DNA from: Vreelandella lionensis | GTDB taxonomy: Bacteria > Pseudomonadota > Gammaproteobacteria > Pseudomonadales > Halomonadaceae | NCBI RefSeq assembly: GCF_002087295.1 | Contig: NZ_MWVI01000095.1 | Coordinates: 47,247 to 111,246 of the forward strand | Reading direction: 5' to 3' | DNA length: 64,000 nucleotides | Position numbers and translations under genes: made by a program | Shown: piece after piece, positions 1 through 7,863 of the stretch | Layout of the letters: each line of letters starts with the position of its first letter | Numbering within the stretch: the stretch's first letter is position 1 | The notes under the pieces: model-generated | Databases searched by the model: none | What the model was told of the DNA's origin: nothing | What the model saw: the letters and a program-made list of their open reading frames with translations, nothing else

Positions 1-35
1 TATAACGTGCACCTCTAACATCGCGGAGGGTAAAG

Positions 36-659
36 ATGATGGTGATGATGCCCAATTGTTTAATTACTGATGATTGCGCTCGACAGGAGCTTGCGAAGTG
101 GCAGGCGGATCGCGACACATGGGCCGAAACGCTTCCTGTTATGAGCTTTTTTAGCCAGTTCTTAATGTTGTCTCCTATTACTGATCAATATTTCGGTAGC
201 GCCAGCACCGATGGCAAGTTTCTCTATTTTTGCCCTCGCTATAGCGCCACGCTGACGGAAGAAGCGCGCCACTATTTGCAGGCGCATCTGATTTGGCATT
301 GTGTGGCGGGGCATCTTACCGCCCCCTTTGTAGCTAGTCGGCATCGTTGGCACCTGGCGTGCGACCATGAAGTGAACACGCTGCTGCTGGCGTTAGGTGT
401 TGCGCTACCGGTTGATGCACCGCTGTTTCCGGTGTGCGTGGGCCGCAATGCAATGGAGGTGGATCGCTGGTTGGAGGGGCACCCTGGCACGTCTCTCGAA
501 GTCACGGCAGATACTCACCCTGCCGAGCTTTGGTGGCACTTGCCCAATGCGCAACCCGATGTGCGAGTTGCCATGCTCTGGCGTCATCGCGCTCACCTAA
601 TCGCCAAAGAGACCAATGGGTTACCCGAGAGAGTCGCTAAGTTTTGTGAGGCGCGGTAA
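36..659 (+). CDS. DUF2201-like putative metallopeptidase domain protein (short form)
   Basis: 207 aa, function unknown. Residues 84-93 carry a three-histidine pattern (HLIWH, then GH), followed by DHEVN at 110-114. This resembles the N-terminal putative metallopeptidase domain of DUF2201 proteins, which usually read HExxH...GH and then (A)aD..vN. Two things are odd. The catalytic-type Glu of HExxH is replaced by Leu, and the C-terminal von Willebrand-like part of full-length family members (about 380 aa) is absent. A strong ribosome site (GGAGGG, 25-30) precedes a cluster of ATG codons at 36, 39, 45 and 48, so the exact start is uncertain. The gene lies 40 nt upstream of a WYL regulator on the same strand. 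The family call rests on motif resemblance only. Confidence 0.5.
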   Translation: MMVMMPNCLITDDCARQELAKWQADRDTWAETLPVMSFFSQFLMLSPITDQYFGSASTDGKFLYFCPRYSATLTEEARHYLQAHLIWHCVAGHLTAPFVASRHRWHLACDHEVNTLLLALGVALPVDAPLFPVCVGRNAMEVDRWLEGHPGTSLEVTADTHPAELWWHLPNAQPDVRVAMLWRHRAHLIAKETNGLPERVAKFCEAR

Positions 660-699
660 ACTCTTAATCTTTATCACAGTGGCCAAGGTTGGCGTTACT

Positions 700-1734
700 A
701 TGTCCGAAGCACGCGATACGCTCTTTCGTTATTTAACCATGCTGCAGCTGATTCCCCGCTTTCCTGGGCGTATCGCGACCCCTGTGCTAAAGGAGAAGCT
801 TGCCGAGCGCGGTTTTAAGATCGACACTCGCTCCCTACAGCGTGACCTTAGCCAGAAGCTCTCCACTCAGTTTCCGATTGGCTGCGACGATAGCCAGAAG
901 CCTTACCGCTGGTATTTTGATCGTGATTTTCAGTGCCAGCTACCGGCACTGGATGTACCCAGCGCCTTAACGCTGGTGCTAGCGGAAGAGTATTTAAAAG
1001 GGCTCTTACCCCCGGTGGTGGTCGGACAATTATCGCCCCACTTTACCGATGCTCGGCGGTTATTGGATGAAATGAACGCCAACGGGCTTAGCCAATGGGC
1101 AAAAAAAGTACGTGCCATTCCTAATGGTAAAGCGCTGATTCCGGCTGAAATAGATGAGTCCACTTGGCAAACTATTTCTGAAGCCTTGCTTGAGCAAAAG
1201 GCAGTTGATTTTGTCTATTTGTCGCGCTCCAGCGAAACGGAAAGCCCGTTCACGTTTCATCCGCAAGGCATCGTCAGCCGCCATAGCGCGACTTATTTAC
1301 TGGCCCATGTAAACGGGTTTGAGGATTTGCGTCAGTTTGCCCTGCATCGCATTAAACAAGCCTCGCTCAGCCAACACCCCTGGCAGTCACAATCTGATTT
1401 TGATATTGACCACTATATTCAGAGCGGCGCGTTTGGTTATCGGCAAGGGCCAAGCGATGTGACACTGGAAGCCGAAATCGCAAAACCTGTGGCGTGGTTG
1501 CTGCAGGAAACACCGCTTTCTGAGACGCAAACCATTGAAGCCCTCCCCGACAGTAACTGGTACCGGTTAACCGCCCAAGTACCGGATGACCAGCAAACCC
1601 TCTGGTGGCTGATGGGCATGGGCGCCAATGTGAAAGTCACCGCCCCTGCCACGTGGCGTGAGGCATTAAAAAAGAGTGCTGAGCAGGTACTAGCGCACTA
1701 CCAGGACACGCCGCTTGCCTGCGAGACACACTGA
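700..1734 (+). CDS. WYL-domain transcriptional regulator
   Basis: 344 aa. The N-terminal 80 residues form a winged-helix region of the DeoR/YafY type (RSLQRDLSQKL is the recognition-helix segment). A WYL-type ligand-sensing domain follows at about residues 165-250, and a C-terminal WCX-like extension ends the protein. The ATG at 700 is preferred to an in-frame ATG at 616, because the latter would overlap the preceding gene by 44 nt and has no domain support. WYL proteins commonly bind nucleic acid or nucleotide ligands and often control defence or stress genes. Here it may control the flanking accessory genes, which is inference from position. Confidence 0.8.
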   Translation: MSEARDTLFRYLTMLQLIPRFPGRIATPVLKEKLAERGFKIDTRSLQRDLSQKLSTQFPIGCDDSQKPYRWYFDRDFQCQLPALDVPSALTLVLAEEYLKGLLPPVVVGQLSPHFTDARRLLDEMNANGLSQWAKKVRAIPNGKALIPAEIDESTWQTISEALLEQKAVDFVYLSRSSETESPFTFHPQGIVSRHSATYLLAHVNGFEDLRQFALHRIKQASLSQHPWQSQSDFDIDHYIQSGAFGYRQGPSDVTLEAEIAKPVAWLLQETPLSETQTIEALPDSNWYRLTAQVPDDQQTLWWLMGMGANVKVTAPATWREALKKSAEQVLAHYQDTPLACETH

Positions 1735-1807
1735 GGCTTTGTACGAAAACTGCCTGCGCTCGGATTGGCGCTGCATGGCCACGCTGAAATGTTAATGGGG
1801 AGACATA

Positions 1808-2311
1808 ATGGATAACGATACCCGCTTACTCGCGTTTTATCGCGGTGAATCCCCTGATCATAAAGGGCGTTTACTTGAAGATATCTGGGCGCTCTCGCCT
1901 TTTTGGCTAGAGCATACCCACGACTATATTCAGTGGCTGTTTCCTATTCCAGAAGCGAGCCGTTTTAATAGCTTTGCGCCGCTCTTAACGCCTGCGGTGC
2001 AAGCAGCTTTTGCGAATGACGAGCGCTTACGCCACCACCAGCAACGCTCACTGGATGTAATGTTAAATTTTTTGGGGCTAACACGGGATGGCAACGTCAT
2101 CACCGCTCAGCCAACGCTATCGATACAAACCCATATCTGGTTGAAAGCTGGGGGCCATAACCATCTGCGTATTACGCGCATGATTCGGTCGTTAGCGTTA
2201 TGCCACCAACCAACTTTGGCCCGCGCGCTCCAACAAGCGGTGATTGAGATTGGTACGCAGCATGGCGTGGTGGGTGAAACATCCGTTCGTTATTGGCAAG
2301 GTGCTATTTAA
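1808..2311 (+). CDS. OGFr-like conserved region protein
   Basis: 167 aa. The order LAFYRGE, then DIWALSPFWLE, HTHDYIQWLFP and FNSFAPLLT matches the conserved region of the opioid growth factor receptor family, which also occurs as a stand-alone protein in many bacteria. No biochemical role is known for the bacterial proteins. The ribosome site GGGGAG (1797-1802) sits 6 nt before the ATG. It lies 73 nt after the WYL gene on the same strand. The stop overlaps a tiny reading frame that starts like a signal peptide (MKIKLFVTLLT, then stop). Confidence 0.7.
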   Translation: MDNDTRLLAFYRGESPDHKGRLLEDIWALSPFWLEHTHDYIQWLFPIPEASRFNSFAPLLTPAVQAAFANDERLRHHQQRSLDVMLNFLGLTRDGNVITAQPTLSIQTHIWLKAGGHNHLRITRMIRSLALCHQPTLARALQQAVIEIGTQHGVVGETSVRYWQGAI

Positions 2312-2369
2312 TGAAAATTAAACTATTTGTTACGCTACTTACATAACTCACATAGGAATAATTAACAAT

Positions 2370-3035
2370 ATGAAGAAAATTGCATATATCGAAGATAACA
2401 TCGTTCCGCAGATGTTCACTACCGCTATTGAAGCATACAAATTTAGCCATAGAAGCACTCTGCGCTCAAAAGGGTTTGACCAACTGGAAACTTTTGGGCT
2501 GTTATGGGGCTACTCTATTCCGGCCAAGGGTACATTACCTGCCAAAGTCATCGCCACAATGGCCACCGTTGAAACTTCCGCAGTTCGCCATAACGAGTGG
2601 GTAGCCCCCAACTTTGACTCATTACGTAGCAAAAAAGAGTTTTTTGAACACTACTGGCCCAATATAGAGCTAGTTGGAACCTTTCATTCACATCCTTATA
2701 AAAACCTCTCAGAGGTTAACGACTATAAGGGATGGAAAGCCTCCGAAGGTGATCAAGAGTTCTGGCCCCATTTCCATGAAGAAGTAGCCCCGGAACAACC
2801 ATTACTCGCGCATCTCATCGTGACGGTAGCTAATTTGGAAAAAACAGGCTGGGCACTACCAGACCGGCTGAAAGGAAGTGAAAGCTCAAAAGGCTATGTA
2901 CTTTCAGCTAAAAGTATAAAATTGTGGCTCAGATCTTATGCATCCAGCATATTAGAGCAGGAAAATGGAATAACCTACGAGTACTCCGATGATATGGGGC
3001 TTGAAATTCCTTCCTTAGAGCGGCGCTTCTTGTGA
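2370..3035 (+). CDS. JAB/MPN-domain (JAMM-type) metallopeptidase-like protein
   Basis: 221 aa. It carries a JAMM-type metal site: a Glu near residue 40 (QLETFG), HSHP at 106-109 and a SxxD-like SEGD at 125-128. The His-to-Asp spacing is longer than in the canonical motif, so the zinc site is plausible but atypical. JAB/MPN proteins are isopeptidases or proteases that act on ubiquitin-like tails or on phage and toxin substrates. The substrate here is unknown. Base composition is clearly richer in A+T than the neighbours, as are both flanks (2312-2369 and 3036-3120), which suggests recent acquisition. It ends before the convergent DinB-family gene. Confidence 0.7.
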   Translation: MKKIAYIEDNIVPQMFTTAIEAYKFSHRSTLRSKGFDQLETFGLLWGYSIPAKGTLPAKVIATMATVETSAVRHNEWVAPNFDSLRSKKEFFEHYWPNIELVGTFHSHPYKNLSEVNDYKGWKASEGDQEFWPHFHEEVAPEQPLLAHLIVTVANLEKTGWALPDRLKGSESSKGYVLSAKSIKLWLRSYASSILEQENGITYEYSDDMGLEIPSLERRFL

Positions 3036-3172
3036 GCCGACCGACACACTAATATATAGATAGCAAAAATATCAAATAAAATCAGCAGCCTATAACACTT
3101 ACCAGAGTATTCATGGCTGCCTTTGGTACAGCTCTATCAGCAATAAGGCTCTATTAGACAGGGCTAAGTATC

Positions 3173-3718
3173 TTATCGTTTTTCAGGCTCGTCTGGTATT
3201 AGGGCCAGCAGGTCTGTGTCGCCAACATCGATACCTACCTGGAAGAGCAAGGTGCTCACTTGTCCGCGATGGTGGGTTTGGTGGTTGAAGAAGTGGTAGA
3301 TAAGCTGTGAGAAGCGTTTACTTGATGCCACGCCTTTCGTGTTGTGGTAACTCAGAGCGGCGTTTAACTCATCATCTGTTAGCGCGACGATCCAGTTGAT
3401 AATGACGTCATCTAGCCATTTACGATGTGCTGTTAAACCTTCCAAATCATCAAACATCGGCTGATCAAGCCGGCCTGGAATAGGCAGCGGCTCCATAACG
3501 GCCAAAGTGGTTGAGGAGGAATGGTGGGTCGCAAACCGCTTTAGCCAAAGCGTATCGGCAACGACTAAATGGTTCAGCGTACCTAGAATAGAGCCAAAAA
3601 AAGCCCCTCGCTCTTCGGCCAGTTCAGCTGCGCTCAACCTGCTGGCTGCGTCATATACCTTTGCATTCATCCACTGGTTATACCGTGCCATCAGTACAAA
3701 ATGCGCTTGCAGGCTCAT
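3173..3718 (-). CDS. DinB family protein
   Basis: 181 aa, the usual size for DinB/YfiT-like four-helix proteins. The three metal-binding His positions appear as the His in LNHLVVAD and the two in FNHQTHHRGQ. The family includes thiol-dependent S-transferases and many uncharacterised members; the founding Bacillus gene is damage-inducible. It is divergent from the PA0069-type radical SAM gene across a 170-nt gap that contains a LexA-like box, so SOS control of both genes is possible. The specific reaction cannot be read from sequence. Confidence 0.85.
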   Translation of the reverse strand: MSLQAHFVLMARYNQWMNAKVYDAASRLSAAELAEERGAFFGSILGTLNHLVVADTLWLKRFATHHSSSTTLAVMEPLPIPGRLDQPMFDDLEGLTAHRKWLDDVIINWIVALTDDELNAALSYHNTKGVASSKRFSQLIYHFFNHQTHHRGQVSTLLFQVGIDVGDTDLLALIPDEPEKR

Positions 3719-3817
3719 AAGGCAAATTCCCTCTTTCCAGGCAAACCATCACGCACTCATCAGTATGGGCTAGCAGTGTCTTTTATTCCTGCTTGAGTGA
3801 AGCCAATCGCTTGGTAC

Positions 3818-3861
3818 TTGCACCTTCTTTCATACGCCATATACTGTATGTTTAAACATAT
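3818..3861 (+). promoter_or_regulatory. Promoter with overlapping LexA-like SOS box
   Basis: A -35 element TTGCAC (3818-3823) and a -10 element TATACT (3840-3845), 16 nt apart, face the radical SAM gene. Overlapping the -10 is a LexA-type palindrome at 3842-3861, with half-sites CTGT (3844-3847) and ACAT (3856-3859) separated by 8 AT-rich bases. It differs from the enterobacterial core CTGT-N8-ACAG by one base. The site lies between two divergent genes. Confidence 0.65.
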
Positions 3862-3888
3862 ATAGCGACATATCTTACGAGGTGGCAG

Positions 3889-5066
3889 ATGGCGGCGTTT
3901 GACCCTTCCCGCGCTACCGTGCATAAAGGGCGCGGTGCAACCTACGACCCGCATAACCGCTTCGCCCCTACCCGCAGCGTGGCGGAGGATGACGGCTGGT
4001 GGCAGGAAGAAGCCTCTATTTCGCTGGCAACAGAAGTGCGCGAGGAAGCCAGTAAAAGCGCACTCTCTTGGAACAAATCGCCAGATTTACCTTTTGATCG
4101 TTCGCTTAATCCCTATCGCGGCTGTGAGCATGGCTGTGTCTACTGCTATGCGCGCCCCTCCCACGCCTATTGGGATTTATCACCGGGGCTGGATTTTGAA
4201 ACCAAATTGATCGCCCGCCACGGGCTGGTGGAGCATTTAAAAGAGGAGCTTTGCCACCCCCACTATGTTTGCCGCCCCATTAACCTCTCCGGCAATACCG
4301 ACTGTTACCAGCCGCTAGAGGCCACCTACCAAACCACTCGCCGCTTGCTGGAATTGCTGTTGGCTTGCCGCCACCCGGTGACGCTAGTGACGAAAAGCAC
4401 GCTGATTTTGAGGGATATCGATCTACTAGCAGAAATGGCGGAGCATCGCTTGGTGCGGGTGTTCGTGAGCTTGACCAGCCTAGACGCTAACCTAAAGCGC
4501 ACGCTGGAACCCCGTGCGGCATCGCCGCAGGCACGCCTGAAAGTGATTCGCGAGCTGAATACGGCGGGAATACCGGTGGGCACGCTGGTATCACCGATTA
4601 TTCCCGGCTGACCGACCACGAAATTGAACGCATTCTGGAAGCCGCCAGCCGTGCTGGGGCGCGCACCGCGACCTGGATGCTGCTAAGGCTACCCCACGAG
4701 GTCGCGCCGCTGTTTGAAGCGTGGCTAGAAGCCCACTACCCCGAGCGCGCCGCTAAGGTAATGAGCTTGATGCGCCAGTGCCGTGGCGGTAAAACCTACG
4801 ATGCGGCTTTTGGTAAGCGCTTTCGCGGCGAGGGGGTATTCGCTGACTTGATCGCCCAGCGGTTTCAGCGTGCTAGCCGCCAGTGGAACATGCAGCCACG
4901 CACCGAGCAGGGGCTGAATACCCGTGATTTTCGCCTGCCCCGGGCACAATGGGATTTATTTGATAGACTGCAGGAATACCCATCACTAAGAAGACGCCCT
5001 CTCCATGTCGCTCAGCAAAACAAAATCCAGCTTTTACCGCCGCCTTTACGTGGCCCACTTGATTGA
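3889..5066 (+). pseudogene. PA0069-family radical SAM protein (frameshifted)
   Basis: Radical SAM protein of the SplB-related PA0069 family. The cluster Cys residues are in YRGCEHGCVYCYAR, and SGNTDCYQPLE is a family signature. The frame breaks near 4609: the first part ends ...SPIIPG, and the matching continuation LTDHEIERIL lies in another frame, restored by adding one C. A second lost base near 4960 is likely, because the last family residues WDLF would be followed directly by a stop if the T run were one longer. The annotated tail instead runs 35 codons into the next gene. Joined length to WDLF is about 357 aa. The lesions may be sequencing errors. A LexA-like box lies in the promoter. 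Confidence 0.8.
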
Positions 5067-5298
5067 GCAAGGCGTGGCCAGCGTACCCGCGCTGATGGAA
5101 GCCACCGGCATGCCGAGGCGCACCGCCCAAGACACCATTACGTCCTTGGGGGAATTGGATATTGAGTGCGTATTTGAAAAAGGCGACGGCGAGCGCCACA
5201 ACATTGGCCACTACACCATTAAGCAGTGGGGCGCGATTGACCCTCAGTGGGTGGCATCGAACGCTGAGCGCTTAGGGCAGGTACTGGGCTATCGCTAG
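5005..5298 (+). CDS. Small winged helix-turn-helix protein
   Basis: 97 aa. The N-terminal two thirds look like a winged HTH: a helix around FYRRLYVAHLIE, then VPALMEATGMPRRTAQDTI as the helix-turn-helix, then a short wing. It is probably a DNA-binding protein of unknown target. It follows the radical SAM gene by about 40 nt once that gene's probable stop is restored, so co-transcription is likely. Its last 80 bp overlap the C-terminal tail of the convergent P-type ATPase, which makes the end of one of the two genes doubtful. Confidence 0.65.
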   Translation: MSLSKTKSSFYRRLYVAHLIEQGVASVPALMEATGMPRRTAQDTITSLGELDIECVFEKGDGERHNIGHYTIKQWGAIDPQWVASNAERLGQVLGYR

Positions 5299-7512
5299 CC
5301 TCGTCAGGCTCTGCCCACGCAAGGCGCGCTGTATTTAACGTCACGCTGAGCGAGCTTGCTGCCATCGCCAGTACGGCGGCCAAGGGCGGTACCGCCATCA
5401 TGATCACCAGCCCAAGCGCCAGCGTGTTATAGAGTGCCGAAAACACTAGGTTTTGTACCATGACTCGGCGGGTGCGCTTAGCCAGTGCCAATAGCCTTAC
5501 GATACCGCTCACCCCAGGCCAAAGCAGCTGTGCGGCGGCTCCGTCGCGGGCGGCTTCGCTGGCTTGCATGGGGGCGACGCCTACCCCGGCTTCGGCAAGG
5601 CTTAAGGTATCGTTCACCCCGTCGCCCACATAGAGCGTAGGCGAAGGCAGCGCTTTGAGCAGCGCCGCTTTGGCTTCCGGCGAACGCTGGGCGTAGCACG
5701 CGTTTTTTGCTAGCCCCACCTGCAGGCCAAGCCAGCCCACCGGCCCCTGGCGGTCGCCGCTGATCAGCGCCACGATGTACCCTGAGCGCTGTAGTTCGGC
5801 AAGGCTCGCTTTCGCATCGCTTACCGGCTGGTCGGCACAGTAGAGCGTGGCGAGCCAACCGCGGCTGTTGGCCACTACCACCTGTGAAGAAAAGGCGTAG
5901 TCAGGGTGTTGGGCGTTATCTGACAAGGGCGCGCCAAGCTGCTGCTCTATCCATGCGGCGCTACCTAACCACCACCTCTCTCCGTTTTGAAACGTTGCTT
6001 GCTGGCCTTTGCCGGGATGCTCCTCAAGATGAAGTACGTTATGAAGTACGTTGGGCGGCGTTGCTGTTTCAGCCTTGTTCGCCCAGTCCAGCAAACCGCT
6101 GGCTAGCGGGTGTTCGCTTTGGCTGACGGCGCTGTGCAGCATCGTCTGAAACATCGTGAGATCTTCGCCTTGGCGCAGCGCGGCATGGACTACCTGATGC
6201 TGCCCCCGGGTGAGCGTACCGGTTTTATCGAAAGCAATGCCGCGTACGTTCGCCAGAGTTTCAAAAGCGGCAGGGTCACGAAGCGCAATGCCCTGCTGTA
6301 ACGCTTGGCTGCTACCGGCAAGGCTTGCCAGCGGCACCGCCAGCCCCACCGCGCAGGGGCAAGCTACCACCAAAACAGACAGCGCACGCACAGCAGCGTC
6401 TTCTAGACCAAGGCCCAATAGCAGCCCGAGTGGGAGTGTCAGCACAGCCAGCAGCAGCGCTACGGGGCTTAGCCATGAGGCAAAGCGGTCGGCCAGCTTG
6501 TGCAATTCGCCCTTTTTTGCCTGGGAGCGGCGCATTTGCTCGCACAGTTTATCCACCCGCCGCTGGCCGACGGTGGCCGTCACAGTCACCTTCAAAGGCG
6601 CTGCGTTTAGCCCCGCCGCATAGCGGCAGCCCGCATAGACCCGCTGCCCAGCATGCAGGTAACGGGGCACGCTTTCCCCAGTGAGCGTGGCGGTGTCCAG
6701 CCAGCCGGGCGAGTCAAGCAGGCCATCCAGAGGCACCTGCTCACCGGGGGGCACTTCAATCACGGCTCCTATGGAGACTTCCCCAACGGGCTGCGTGTAG
6801 CGCTGCCCGCCTTGGCAAACCACCACATCAGCCTCCGGCAGCCTTAGTGCATCAAAGGCTTTGAGCCCCCGCTGCCTGCACAGGGTTTCGACCAGCCGGC
6901 CCACCAGAAGCAGCACAATAAGCATCACCGCAGTATCGAAATAGACCTCTGAAGAGCCGCGCAGCAGTAGCCCTACCGAGACCGCCATGGCGCCAAGCAC
7001 ACCCAGGCTTACCAATACATCCATGCCGGGGCGTCGGGCCAATAGCGTGCGCCACCCCGCTCGGTAAAACGGCAGGCCGGAATAGAGCACGACGGGTAGT
7101 GAAAAGGCACCGGCCACCCACGCGACGACCAGCTCTATGGTGGCATTGGGCAGCGCGCCCACGTAGATCAGCAGCGACGCCAGCATAGTCCACATACCCA
7201 ACACCGCACCTACAATCAGGCGCAGCGTGAGGTAGCGGCTCTCTTGGGCTAAGCGCTGCTGGGCATCTTGTACTGGTTCTAGCTCGCTCAGCCGATAGCC
7301 CAGCCGCTTCACCACGGGGGCTAGCACCGCCAACTGGGTTGCTGAGGGAGAGCCGTTTACCCATACCGTTGCGGTAGGGAATGAACGCTGGCCTGCGCGA
7401 CGCCCGGTACGCGAGCTAGCGCGCCCTCTACCGCCAGCGCACAGCTAGTGCACCACATGCCATGAAGCGTATAGAGCGGTGCGTCGTCATTAGCAGGCGA
7501 GTCTGTGTTCAC
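5219..7512 (-). pseudogene. Heavy-metal (copper-type) P-type ATPase, CcoI/CopA-like (frameshifted)
   Basis: Pump of about 764 aa. The N-terminal heavy-metal domain has the metal-binding pair in MWCTSC. It is followed by the P1B set: TGES actuator loop, CPC in VVACPCAVGLA (transmembrane metal site), DKTGT phosphorylation site and GDGVND hinge. The start is taken as GTG at 7512, 3 nt after the stop of the preceding gene. A one-base deletion near 7378 separates the heavy-metal domain (ending SVHSL) from the rest (TATVWVNG). Such pumps supply copper to haem-copper oxidases or expel it, and its place downstream of the oxidase genes favours a role in oxidase maturation. The last 80 bp overlap a convergent HTH gene. 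Confidence 0.85.
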
Positions 7513-7514
7513 GG

Positions 7515-7859
7515 TTACAGACAAGGCGGCACGCCAATGATGGGTAGCCCCGCAAACGCCACGCCGAAAGCAGAAAACAAGTAGAGCCAACCGGATACCA
7601 CGGCATGAAAGCGCTGACGCCCCTGGTGCTGCTTGGCTGTGCGGCAGCACCCCCACGCCAACAGCACAAGCCCAGCAGCACAGAGAAGGGTAAAACCGCC
7701 CAGGGCTGCGTTGAGTAGCGTGAGTGATCTTGCCTCCGGCGGCGGTGGAGCCACCGCACAGGCCACTGACAGGCCGCTATACACGGCCACAAACCAAACG
7801 CTCCAGAGCGTTAGCCCCACTACTAAATGGATAGGATGAGTAAAGTGAAGTCGTTCCAT
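7515..7859 (-). CDS. Small membrane protein in the oxidase operon
   Basis: 114 aa with three hydrophobic stretches, at about residues 10-35, 47-70 and 85-108. I do not recognise the family. It sits between the fused oxidase subunit I-III gene (4 nt downstream of that gene's end) and the P-type ATPase (GTG start 2 nt beyond its stop). It is therefore almost certainly translated with them and may help in oxidase assembly, which is inference from position. Confidence 0.6.
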   Translation of the reverse strand: MERLHFTHPIHLVVGLTLWSVWFVAVYSGLSVACAVAPPPPEARSLTLLNAALGGFTLLCAAGLVLLAWGCCRTAKQHQGRQRFHAVVSGWLYLFSAFGVAFAGLPIIGVPPCL

Positions 7860-7863
7860 CGCC

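Noticed and set aside
5219..5298. An extra gene in the 80-bp overlap of the P-type ATPase and HTH genes
   Set aside because: The overlap is explained by the long unconserved ATPase tail, perhaps from a missed stop. No separate gene is supported.
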